DNA of 64,000 nt. Source: Setaria digitata. Taxonomy: Eukaryota; Nematoda; Chromadorea; Rhabditida; Setariidae. Position numbers and translations under genes: made by a program. Of the stretch, positions 48,746 to 60,370 are shown piece by piece. Under the pieces are notes generated by a model, which was not told the origin of the DNA, made no database searches, and was given only the letters and a program-made list of their open reading frames with translations. How positions within the stretch are numbered: the stretch's first letter is position 1; each line of letters begins with the position of its first letter. The DNA lies in assembly GCA_003640385.1 (NCBI GenBank), contig RCAB01000086.1, positions 119,862-183,861 of the forward strand, in the 5' to 3' direction.

Positions 48746-51700
48746 AATATACATTTATATAAGTGAAAAGAAAAAAAAATAAGACATATATGCACCTTAT
48801 TTAAGGCCAAATAATAATAAATTTGATGGATAAGGAAAAAAAAAAAAAGAAAGAAGAAAAGATTGACGAAGGAATTTTTCTTCTTTGGAGGTCCAAAATA
48901 TGCTCGTCTTTTTTTTTTTCTCGTTATTCAATTTTTTTTTTTTTTAGTGGTTCTATTTCTCAATGGTGTATATTGGTTGAAAAATAGTAAGAATGATAGT
49001 GATAATGGTAATGATAGTGAGGAAGCAGCAACTATTAGAATAATTAAGTAATTAATTTTACTGATAACTGAGTAGTATTTGTTTCATTTTCTGTTATATG
49101 TGTTAGTAGCAGTTTTGTTGGATTAGAAAATTTTATGTCTAATTCAAATGAAAAGATTCAAAAAATGGCTCTGAATTATTTATTTCACACTTTTTGTTTA
49201 CTTTAAAGTGCTATTATTGAAAAGCTTTTTTTTTTTTTATATGGAAAGCATTTTTATTATAAAGATAAAAAAATTTAAAGGAATAAAGCAGTGTGGTCTT
49301 TTTTTTTAATGTGCACCATTTTATTTTCAAAATAAAAAATTCCAATTAAAAATTAATTGAAATAAACAGCTAAAGTTCTCAAAAACAAAAAGTTTACAAA
49401 AAAAATTTTTTTAAAAAAAAAATAAAAAAGTTTAGATTGAAAAAAGCTAGTTTTTTTTTCTTTTTTAACGAGATTGAGCAAAATTAGAACTTATTGTTAG
49501 ACAAACGATAAAATTATATGTGTAAAAGTATTTTCCATTTTTTTTTCTGATTGTAAAAAAAAAAAGCCAATAAAAAAATTTTCGGAGGGACGGAAAAATG
49601 TGCCAGTAAATTTTCGTTCTCTTTTACTTTTAAATCAAGAAAAAAGAGAAAAAAAAGGTGAAAATGTTATCTAAAGTCATAAAAATTTTGCTACAATTGA
49701 AATTTAATTTTTGCAGATTAAAATCGGTGATTTATTTGCAACATTCGCCATTTTTGTAATAGCAATTTTGTTAGTTTCAAAAAAAAAAAAATTAATAATA
49801 TAAACTTTTTTTTTTTACATAGCATATGCAATCATCCATCTGATCATTTCTATTAAATACATTTGTTATTAATTAATCAATTCATCATTTCACTCCTAAA
49901 TTATCATGCATTTTCTTCACTCTCTTTCATTCTCTTTTTGTGTTTACGAGAAATGAAATGAATTAATAGAAATATTTAAATTAACATTATTCATTAATTA
50001 TTGATAATTACATTATATTTCGTAAATGGGAAATTATTTGGCGAAGGCAATTTTGATGCCATTGTCATCATCTATTGGCAAATAATAAACAAGATGGATT
50101 GGGAATTACTACCATATGGTAAGGAGTTAGCTAAATATTATGTATACATATAGATATATATATATATATNTGTTCTCATTATCATTATAAAAATCATCCT
50201 GAAAACATATTAAAAAAAATAAAAAATAAATAAAAGATGGACGATAGAGGGAAAAATGTATTCGAATATAATAAGCTGACAAGCATACATTCCTGGGGAA
50301 ATATTATCCAAAATGTAATATTATCTAGTAATTTTTGTGGTCACTAATAACAAAACAATACAATTATCATTAATAATTTTGTGAGCATTAATGAAAATAC
50401 AATCATCATTGTCACTATCGTTGTCAAAATCATCATCATCATCATCGTCAGTATATCATCATAAGTGATTATTTTGAAGGTATGAAAAATAGAAGCTGAA
50501 AATGGGGGAAATGCTTGCTGTCAACACTTATTCCTGGGAAAATTTTACTCAGCAGAAAATCATGTCACATTTGCTATTTGCAATAATAATAATAATAATA
50601 ATAGCAGTAATAAGAGGGAAAATAATATGGAGCCGGATTAGTGATTTAACAATTCCGGTTTGATTAATTTCAAGAAGTGGAGGCTACTGGAATACTGTTA
50701 CGCATATATAATTTCCATATAACTCATAAGTCATGTCATTTTTATAGCCGAAAAGTCATTCCCACCGTACAAATTAGCTTTGTAATAAGTATGATATATG
50801 ATACAGGGGTTTTTAGCCAAGAAATTCACTTCCCGAAATGTCTTTTCATACATCTATGCTTTTAGTCAATTTTATTCACTTCATTTTTGTAGCCAAAAAG
50901 TTATTTTTCTGAAATTTTATGCAGATTAAGAAATAATTTCACAAATTCATGTCTATAGACAAGAAGCTATTATGGATTGGAGTGTATATTAGTACTTAGC
51001 CGAAAAATTCAGAAACCTAGATAATTTTTATTAAGACTTTTCGGTGAGAGCCTAATAGGATCATTTGATTTTTTGAAGTAGTCAAAAAGAAGCAACGGTT
51101 TCTTTTAGCTAAAAAAAAAGAAATTAATTTGTTTTTTTTTTTTGTATTACACTTATTATGCTGCTCACTAATTTTGTTAAATAATTAAATTTTCATTCTT
51201 TTCATTTGTTTAATATTAAATTTAATTTGCTATTTACCATTGATTTTTCCTTTTTAGCATTTACTTTTAATTTCAACAAATTATATAACGAGAAAAAAGT
51301 TTAAATACATAAATGTAACAGAAACAAAATTAAAAAAAAAAGAGAGAATACTCAAAAATTAAACAAAAATTGTTAACGTCCTATCATAGATAATTTTATC
51401 AGACATAAATTTAATCAATCATTAAAATTTTATTTTTGTTCGCTCTCATCGTCACATTCATTTGTTATCATCAAAAATTAACCAATTCATCTAATCTTGT
51501 CACCGTTTCAATTTACCTTTACCTGTTCAACAAATGAAATAATGATCGTAGTTTATCAGTGATTCTCATTAATGCTTCCATTTCTTTCGTTTTTCCTGAT
51601 CAACCCACATCTTTTGCGATAAGATAATTAATCAGTGTCACTTAATGATACATTTGATGACCTTGAATTTTTAGTGAAACATTTTTTGATGAGTGCTTAT

Positions 51701-52705
51701 ACAATGCATACAATCATCCTTTTTTCTTTCTTTCCCTTTTTTTTTTTTTTTTTTTTAATTTTTCACTTTTAAATCTTACTATTACTACTATAAGTGATAA
51801 TATGCTACACACATCAAATGACTGAATTAAATTAAATTTGAAAAAGGAAAAGAGAGAGAGAGAGAGAGAAAAGAAAATGAGGGAAAAAGAAGAGAGAAAA
51901 CGAAAGAATGAAAAGAGGAAAGATGCGAAAATTTTAAGATTTTTAAAATTGATAAAAATTATATTGTCACACTGTTTGATGGCAACAGTGCTACAGGCAA
52001 CTTCTTGCTAAATTTATAAATCATACATTAATTGCGTTAATGATCAAGATAACATGCAGGTATGAAACGGTAGCATTTTCATTCATTCTTTCTTTCTCTT
52101 TTTTTTTCCATACATCAAATTATAAATGAGAGAAATTAATTAATTATACATTTGCAATTCATCTTTAAACTTGTTTTATCTAGGAACATTTATTTTAGTT
52201 TTTTATGGGGAAAAAAATCGAGAAAAAAAAAATAAATTGAAAAAATAAAAATGGGACAAAATTTTGAAAAGGAATCAGGGAATATTTAAAAAAAAAAAAA
52301 AAAAAAACCGCATTTTAAAAATTAATAAAATAATTTCTTTTTGTTCATTTATCATTTCTGGTTTTTTCCTTCTCTCTTCCTCTTTTTTTTTTTTTCCCCA
52401 ATAAAACTGAAAGGTATGAAAATAAAATTATTATTTATTAAATGAAACAAGACTTGTAATATATATATATATACATATAATAGATTTATAAATTATGTAT
52501 AATTTCACTAAGTCCATTGAATATATCATTAATTTGGATGAAATAGCATAACTCTTTTGTGCGAAATATCTTTCGATCGTTACTGATTGATCAGCTGTAT
52601 GCAAAATCAGTAATTATTAATTGAAATGAAGTTATAAAAGTATTAAAATTTTCGACAACTCAATCATAAATACTTGATGGAAGATATTATAACACATCTG
52701 TTCAC
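48746..52705. other. non-coding stretch with repeat remnants
   Basis: Homopolymers, an N in an AT tract at 50170, AAT repeats near 50,582-50,602, the TAGCC-motif series at 50745-51116, and a GA tract near 51,853-51,868. The frame at 50677-50865 overlaps the motif series and is not trusted. Confidence 0.5.
50745..51116. repeat. spaced TAGCCRAAAAG motif series, about 8 copies
   Basis: TAGCCGAAAAG or close variants occur at 50745, 50814, 50863, 50890, 50955, 50997, 51079 and 51106, several followed by T(C/T)ATT or TTCACTTCC. The core resembles that of the 48.4-kb minisatellite. Confidence 0.45.
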
Positions 52706-52849
52706 ATGTCAATCATGTTCGCAACTTTCATTGCTTCCGTAGACGGCATTTGTTACAGCGATAATTCAGCAGAAGCTCAAACTTATCATCACACCTGTCA
52801 ATTTACTGCTGTTGCCAATACTGTTCTAACTAGTGTTATCAGTCGTTAA
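52706..52849 (+). CDS. small ORF (47 aa), possibly secreted or membrane peptide
   Basis: ATG at 52706, TAA at 52847. It starts MSIMFATFIASVDGICYSDN and continues with Thr/Val/Ala-rich sequence. The in-frame region is open for 12 more codons upstream. The first 12 residues could act as a short signal. Degenerate GTTGCT/ATTATC trinucleotide repeats pass through the region and may create the open frame by chance. Confidence 0.2.
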   Translation: MSIMFATFIASVDGICYSDNSAEAQTYHHTCQFTAVANTVLTSVISR

Positions 52850-52964
52850 CAATATTATCATTATAGTTAACATTATTAGCAAAGTTAAGTTTCTCATTAT
52901 TAGTGGTGCAGCTGTTATTATCATGCATCATCAACTTGATTGTTGTTGCTACCAACTGTAATAA

Positions 52965-53093
52965 TGAATGCAAGTGATCTTATCAATATTATCACTGAAT
53001 CTAATAGTACAACTGACGAGTTGATTTATGTTACCGCAGTTGCTACATTTATAGCATATATCGATGCATATGTAGAAATATTAATTTATTAAT
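52965..53093 (+). CDS. small ORF (about 42 aa), unidentified
   Basis: It reads MNASDLINIITESNSTTDEL then IYVTAVATFIAYIDAYVEIL. It lies about 115 bp after the 47-residue ORF and is in the same trinucleotide-rich stretch. Could be a second part of the same broken or spliced gene, or chance. Start position is good to a few bases. Confidence 0.15.
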
Positions 53094-54289
53094 TTAAAAT
53101 AACCATTATTCTAATTAATTTTTGAATATTTCGTTAATCACTTATAATTTTTTTTCTTAATAAACATTTTCATAAATTACAATTACTGCAAATGAAAAAT
53201 TTTACTGTTCAATATTTTGTAATTTGGCAAAACCTTAAGCTTTTAAAATCTAATATTTCAATACAATTTGTTTTTTTTTTGTTACTTAACCTTTATTTAT
53301 TTATTTACTTTTTTTTTGCATACTTTCTTAAAAATAAAAGGATACTGTTCAATGTTATTATTTAATAATAAAAGATACTGTTCAATATTGCTAAAAATTA
53401 TTTATATAACATGATTCTTGATAATCTTTCTGTTTGACTCTTTTAATGATTTTTTTTCCGAAGAAAAATACTTTCTGCAAAAATATTTGGTATAATTGGC
53501 ACCATAATTAATGCAGTATAATTAATTAGTGTGATATAATATAATTTTATTGCAATGTAATTAATAGCGCAGAAAGACGAAGAAAAAAGAAACGAAAACG
53601 AAAATTATTGTGCAATTTATAATTTGAATAAAATTATTACAAGAAGAGAAAAAGGAAAAAGATCAAATAAAAAAAACAATTTATTTGGAGTAGATTAAAC
53701 TGATAACAAAATGATATAAAAATAATTTTTAACAAAATTTGTTCTGTTAAATTTTTCCACTTGATTAGCTTTTGGTTTGTATGATTAAACAAAGATAATT
53801 GTCAATGTGGATTTCAAAGCGAAGCTAAGCAAAGTCAATCTAATCAGCAGAAATGATCGGTAAAATGAGATAGATTGATTGATTCATTTTGATGTTACTT
53901 AGTCGGATGAACATCAAATTTGCATATAAATTACTATTTTTCAAAACCAGTACGATTGCTGTTTCGAAGATTTTGAAAGAATACCGAAAATTGGATGAGA
54001 ATAAGGAAATTGTGTTCATTTAAATATGCGAAATATTTGTTAATAAAAAATTAATCCAAGCAAAATTTGCATATTTAAATTCGACAAATTCGTAGAAATA
54101 AAAATTTATGGAAGAAGAAGGACGAAAAATGTACAATTAAAAATTATTTACTCGTGTGCTAAAAATGTTCGATTATATGAATAATTAATGTATTCTAATT
54201 AATTTTCTTTCTTTAGATCTGAGTTTTAAAAGAAAAGGACGAGTAAAAATTTTAATGTAATCAAAAAAAAAGGATTCTTGAAATATTTG

Positions 54290-54402
54290 TTTTCTTATTT
54301 ACGTTTTTACATAATCAATCATTTTTTTTTTTTTAATTCAAAAGTAAAACGTTTATATATATATATAATATGATTGATTATGTAAAAACGTAAATAAGAA
54401 AA
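54290..54402. repeat. perfect inverted repeat, 32-bp arms, 49-bp loop
   Basis: The arm at 54290-54321 (core CTTATTTACGTTTTTACATA) is the exact reverse complement of 54371-54402. The loop is T- and AT-rich. Confidence 0.85.
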
Positions 54403-54426
54403 AAATAATTAATAAAACAAGCTAGG

Positions 54427-54490
<64 letters not shown>

Positions 54491-54610
54491 CAGAATGAAT
54501 TTTAAGCTTTGTAAATTTTTTGATTTTTTTCATTTAATAATAAATAAAAAAAGAAAAATTAGCTATTAATTAATATTTGACATTTCCTAGCTTGTTTTAT
54601 TAATTATTTT
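54402..54610. repeat. perfect inverted repeat, 29-bp arms around an AT tract
   Basis: The arm at 54402-54430 (core AATAAAACAAGCTAGGAAAT) is the exact reverse complement of 54582-54610. Between them lie a 58-bp AT tract and about 95 bp of unique sequence. The first arm abuts the preceding inverted repeat. Confidence 0.85.
54429..54486. repeat. (AT)29 microsatellite
   Basis: Uninterrupted AT repeats inside the second inverted repeat. Confidence 0.9.
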
Positions 54611-56488
54611 GTGAAAAAAAAAAGTTACATTCATTCGATACAGTTTATTAATGAAAATTCAACTACTGATGAGAAATTATTTTTATATGATTTTATGTGT
54701 TAAAATGAATTTAAAAAAAAAATTTATAAAGCAAAAAAAATAAAAAACTATTTATCAATAATTTTTTATTGCCTTATCTGTTTGCATATTTGAAATATTA
54801 ATTATAAGTCTCAAATTTCAAAAATTTAAATTTTCTTCTTCCTAATTTTTTTTGACAAACCATAGCAAAATGAAGATATTTTCAGAGACCTGTTCCTCTT
54901 CTTTTCTTTTCCCTTTCCTTTCTCCTCTCTTATTTTTTTTTTTTTTTTTTTAAATTTTCAGGTAAATCTTCTCCGTCTTCTTTCTTCTTTCATCATTTTT
55001 TAAATGCGAAAATTTCGGTTGTCAAGAAAATTTTTCATCGTTTTCAATATTATTAATGTTCCAAGGACATCATTCTAATCGCTTTTCATGACCAAATTTA
55101 GCCCAAACATTGGCCAATCAGTTAATCAGTCCAACAAAACCTTACACATATAACCTTGAAAAAATGAAAAAAAAAAAAAAAAAACGAGATGGANTTTTTT
55201 TTTTTTTTTTTTTTTTTCGACAAGCCAAAAAGAAAAGAAAAAAACGAAAAAAAAAAAAGGAAAAATGAAAATTTTCTTGTTAAAAAGGAAAAATGAACGA
55301 TAAAAATGAAATTGTAATAAGAAAAAAGTTAAAATTTTTTGATTTTTAAAATTAATTATGTTCTTGTTTCAATTGCAAATTCTAAACAAAAAAAAAAAAA
55401 ACGAAAATTCCCTCTCATTTTATTAATTTCCATTCTTCTTTCTGTCTTCTTCTCTTTAATTCCCCTTCTACCTGTTACAATTCTTTATTTTCAACCTCTT
55501 TCTTGTCTTATTTACCTTGTCCCATGGAATGGAATATTGTTGAATAATCCGTGATTAATTAGGTGAGATGACAGCTGCGTTTTTGATCATTATTTGCTGA
55601 TAACAATTGATATCATCAGTAGATTGATTGCATTAGTGACAGATTCGTTCTTTTTTTTTTTTGGTTAACTTTTTTTCTTTTTGCCACCACTATTTGGCAA
55701 ATTATATGACAAACAATGATGCTCAAAAAAATTGACATCAAATTTTTTTTGGCTACCGTTAATTAATTATTCTTTTTTAAAATCATTTGGTTGCTTATTT
55801 TCAACTATCATGTTCTAATCAGCTAACTGATAAGTTCAATAAATCATTGACTTATGAATTTTGTTCTCTGCTTGCAACCTTCGGAAGAATTTACCAAAAT
55901 TTAAAGAAGTTTTAGTCCAACGCAGAGTAAATTTTTAAAAAGTCCCTAAAAAAGGAAATTAAAATACGAAAAAATATCAAAATATTGTTTTTTCCTTTTT
56001 TTTTTTTTTTTGTTTCTTTCTTTCTCTAGCAATTTGTATTGAAGTAAATGAAATATTATTTGCTGAAATGAAATGAAATGTTCAAAAGGTAAAGCATACA
56101 GCGAAAATGCGAAATAATTTTAAAACAAATGAACAAACATGAAAAAAAATAAAAAAATAACAGAAAAAATAAAATTTTATTAAGAAATACAATGCCTACG
56201 CGACATCTTTCGCTAATCAAAACGGTGAAATATAATTAATTAATAAGAACGTACAATTTAAATATTAAATTGATATTTTTCAATCAATATGGTCAAACAG
56301 AGATTTGATGCGAATGTTTTTTGTTAAAAATTGAAAATTACAATTTTTCCAAAATTTTAACTGAAATTGGCCTAATAAAATATTTTAGTTGGCAAATTTT
56401 TAATTATTTTTTTTCTGATCAAAACTTTTGCCAAAAAGAGTATTTTAGTTTATTTTAAAGTAACAAAGGGAAAAATCATCTCTATCTA

Positions 56489-56805
56489 ACACGTTAAATA
56501 AACTCTTTTTCTTTTTCTTGGAATTTCCTTTTAAAGCATTACACAATTCTTATGATCTTATTTTTATTTTTTGCTCCAAAAATTTTATTACCAAATAAAA
56601 TTGACAATTTTTTTTCGTTTCTTTTTTTTTTTTGAAAAATTTTTATNACACGTTAAATAAACTCTTTTTCTTTTTCTTGGAATTTCCTTTTAAAACATTA
56701 CACAATTCTTATGATCTTATTTTTATTTTTTGCTCCAAAAATTTTATTACCAAATAAAATTGACAATTTTTTTTCGTTTCTTTTTTTTTTTTGAAAAATT
56801 TTTAT
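56489..56805. repeat. 158-bp near-identical direct copies flanking an N (likely assembly join)
   Basis: 56489-56646 and 56648-56805 both start ACACGTTAAATAAACTC and end GAAAAATTTTTAT, differing at one base seen by eye; the N at 56647 separates them. Confidence 0.85.
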
Positions 56806-58219
56806 TTCCAAAAATAGCAATATTTACTTCTTTAATAGAATGCTAAACAGATAATTGAACAAATGAAATGTACATAAATCAGATATCATTGATAAACAAG
56901 AAAAATGTCATGATGCTTTACATCTTTCAAATAAATAATTAAAGGAAATTGAATTTTACATTTAATTTTGCCTTAAAGCTATGGAACGGAAAATGAATTC
57001 GATTGAAAATGCTGATAAGAAAAATTAGTTTGCATGCTTTATAATTCGGCAAAATAAAGCAGACTTCTTTTTTTTTTTCTTTTGTTTTTAAAAAAAAAGC
57101 CAAAGAATTTTAAAAAAAAAAACAAAAATAATATTTCTTTAATCATTAATTTACTGAGAAATTTCACAACAACAGGAACGATTGAAAAAGAAAGAAAGAA
57201 AGAAATGCCAAATAACTGATACGAAAATAAAATTTTAGCTTAAAATTTTGCTGAGGTAATAAATTATGGCTAAAATTTAGCGGATTTTTCTTTTTTTTTC
57301 TCTTTTATTTTTCAATATTTTTAGCAGGAAGATTTTTGCAAAACATATAAATTTAATTTTCTAGTAAAATATAAAAAAAAAAATAATTAATTATTAATTG
57401 ATGTTAATTTGAAGCTAATAAGCACCTTGTTTATTTTTATTTTTAAAATAACCACTGTTAATAAAGTGTACTCAAAAAATTTTCATCAATAATTTTTGAT
57501 ATTTTTTTTCTTCTTTCATCTTAATAAATTTAGTTGTAAAAGAAAAAATTTTACACTAAGACAAATGGCTGCAAATAATTAATATCATTATTTTCTTCTT
57601 TGAACTGCTGCTCTAAAAGCATTTTGTTTAATTAACAATTTCCAGTAAATTTTCTTTTTTTTTTTTTCTTTAAATTGATTCAATTAATACTTTTTCCAAT
57701 TAAATTTATGGGCTCTTTTTTTGGTTAATCTTTTTATTTTGCCTTTGAGCAAAGCTATTTATAATGATATTAATGAAATAATTACAAAATTACCGCAACA
57801 TTAAATTGCGATAAATATAATGTTATCAAATTCATGTTAACAGCGTGCTATATTATCACATGTGTCATATGTGATATCATCACATTCATGCAATTAATAA
57901 ATTGATTAATTTGTGAAATCCGTCGAAAAAAAAATTTTTATTCTAGCACTGTGTAAATTTAATAATCATTTTTACAGGTGTGTGTGTGTGTTTGTATGTG
58001 TGATAAGAAAAGATGAACTATACTGAAGTTATTTTTGATTTTAATATGAAGATTTTATCATATCTGCCTAATTAATTTAAAAAAGTTAATCAAATTTAAT
58101 AGATTTATCTTTTCGAAAAAGAAATTACTACTATTAAATTTATTAAATTCTATCATTATACAAATATACTTTACAGGTGTGCTATGTAACATTAGAAGGT
58201 GCGAAAAAAAAAAAAAAAA

Positions 58220-58351
58220 ATGCAGCATTTTCGATTAGTTTCATACGGAGCTTCTTTCTCGTGCCTCCGCGTTTTTCCTCGAGAACAGCTGTTTCTTCTT
58301 AATGATAATGAGCTACTGACCTTTGACATTGCCTATTTATTGATTGATTGA
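58220..58351 (+). CDS. small ORF (43 aa) in a GC-richer island, strand uncertain
   Basis: ATG at 58220 directly after a 16-A run; reads MQHFRLVSYGASFSCLRVFP, then REQLFLLNDNELLTFD. About 45 nt upstream an acceptor CTTTACAG (ending 58176) is followed by a short frame VCYVTLEGAK that would join it if the A run were one base different. The minus strand is also open (58192-58329, MSKVSSSLSLRRNS...). Only one can be real. No family recognised. Confidence 0.2.
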   Translation: MQHFRLVSYGASFSCLRVFPREQLFLLNDNELLTFDIAYLLID

Positions 58352-58410
58352 TCATGACAATAATAAAACATTTATTTTCACTTTAAAAGAGAAAGCAAAA
58401 AATGTGAGAA

Positions 58411-58457
58411 GGAGAAAGAGAGAGAGAGAGAGAGAAAGAGAGAGGGAGAGAGAGAGG
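58411..58457. repeat. GA-rich microsatellite
   Basis: Nearly pure (GA)n, which explains the overlapping + and - frames at 58344-58647. Confidence 0.85.
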
Positions 58458-60101
58458 AAAAGTGAGAAATTAATGATTTACAAATCATACAACAATTGCT
58501 ACCGAGAGCGGAATGAAATCGAAATGAAGTGATACATCTGTTGTGGAGTACGGTACTGACAGAAGGTAACAAAAGTTTATCTGTCAGACAGATGATAAGT
58601 GGCAACTTATCAGTTAACTGAAACAGAAATGAAAAGACAGTAGTCATCTAAATCATAATCTTATGCAAGTGAGCAAACATTTGCTAAGTTGTTCTTTATT
58701 AAATTTCACCAGCAATGGGGAGAAATAATAGAAATTGAATTTGGAAGAAAAAAGAAATTTTTTTTTTTGATGGAATTATTTATTTCTTCTATGTTTTTGC
58801 AGGCAAATTCCTGCTTATTTTTTGCAAAGGAAAAAAATTAATTTAAAAAATAATTTAAATTAACTAATGCAGTTTTTTTTTCTTTGCTGCAATTGATAAT
58901 ATGTTAGATTAGATTAGAGCAAGTAATGCTTGATAAAGTAATAAATTGTAAATAAATAATTAGCAGTTTAACTCAATTATGAATATTTTTGCCTTTTTTT
59001 TTCTTTAATTTTACTGCAATTAATTTTTGCTTTCTAAATATTGTGAAATATGTATTTGGAATTATAATTTGATCTGCAAAAATTTTAACTTGTGAAATTG
59101 ATATGGTAAAATTCACAAAATAAATTCAATGAAATTTATGAAATGCCAAAGCAAACAACATTCGAAATACTGGAAAATATTAATTCATTGTTAATTCCAT
59201 TAAGCGGATAATATGTTTTCACTGAAAACAGCAGATGAGATTACGAGAATTGTACGTTTACTTTTATGATCAGTAAATTAAGCATTATATGAAAATAAAA
59301 TATGCAATTTTATGATATCACAAAATTATCATCAGATCATATCAAGAATCACATGTCTATCTCTATGTATTACACATTTATTTCATTGCAAATTAGCTTC
59401 AATTTCATTAAAATTTTGCCTCATCTCATAAAATTTTAAAATAATTAACGAAAAAAGAGAATTAACTTTAACACATTCCAAATAAATTATTCTTTTTTTT
59501 TGATTTTCTTATTTTCTGAACCCATATAGTTAATGTTATATTTATTCATTTCGGTAGCAAATCACACTAGCTTATCATTTATGCAATTATATTTTCTCAC
59601 CGTTCAACATTCATCAAAAAAAAAAAAAAAAAATTACAGAAAAAAAGAAACTGAAAAAAAAAAACAAAACAAAAAAAAAAAAAAAAAAAGCGAAAAAAGG
59701 AGAAAGAATTGTTGAACGGTGGCTAAAAAAGATGCTTTATTAACAAATGTTAATGAGAAAATTTTTCAGCGCTTCATCATTCATTCAGACAAAAATTTAA
59801 ATGGAATGTAAGAAGGAATTGAATGGAAATGGAAATAGGAAATTAAAAAAGTATTGTTCGTAATTGAAATCAAATTGTTATTTATGAAGAAAAAAGAAAA
59901 ATGAAAAAATATATATGCGTATGTATGAATATGTAAAAGTATAAGTAACTGTTTTTTTTTTTTTTTTCATTTTTATTCTTTTAGCATTTTGATTGATTGG
60001 CCTTTTGTGATGCTAATTTCAATCGAGAATGGATGAAAATGATGTTGATGGGAAAGCGAAAGAATGGAAAAACATTGTTATCAAAATATGGATATGGATA
60101 G

Positions 60102-60370
60102 AATAAATATTTTTGATTATTATAAAAAAAAAAAATTCTTTTTTAAGCCTTTAGCGAAAATATCTCTGCTTTTTTCATTTTTAGTGAGCTGAAATATGCA
60201 TGTTAAATGATTGCTTGCATATTTCCAGAATTTAAATAATTTTTAATATGAATAAAATATTTTTGATCATTCAGACCTTTAATAAAATACTTTTTTTTTT
60301 ATTTTTAATAAGCTCAAACTTGCCCGCCAAATTATTGCTTGCCTATTTTCAGAATTTAAATAATTTCTGA
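60102..60370. repeat. diverged tandem duplication, about 125-150-bp period
   Basis: AATAAATATTTTTGATTATT/AATAAAATATTTTTGATCAT, then CCTTTA, AGCTGAAA/AGCTCAAA, TTGCTTGC and AGAATTTAAATAAT recur in order from 60102 and from 60251. Confidence 0.6.

Larger units (their letters stand above)
53094..58191. other. non-coding AT-rich stretch
   Basis: Holds the nested inverted repeats (54290-54610), Ns at 55194 and 56647, the duplicated join at 56489-56805 and a short GT tract near 57,978. The frame 55339-55554 is Leu/Ile-rich and not trusted. No gene seen. Confidence 0.55.

Noticed and set aside
48334..48810. 158- and 109-residue minus-strand frames
   Set aside because: They are translations of the 30-33-bp minisatellite in two frames.
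59598..59721. 11-bp inverted repeat around an A-rich segment
   Set aside because: Short arms and no target-site duplication; not enough for a mobile element.
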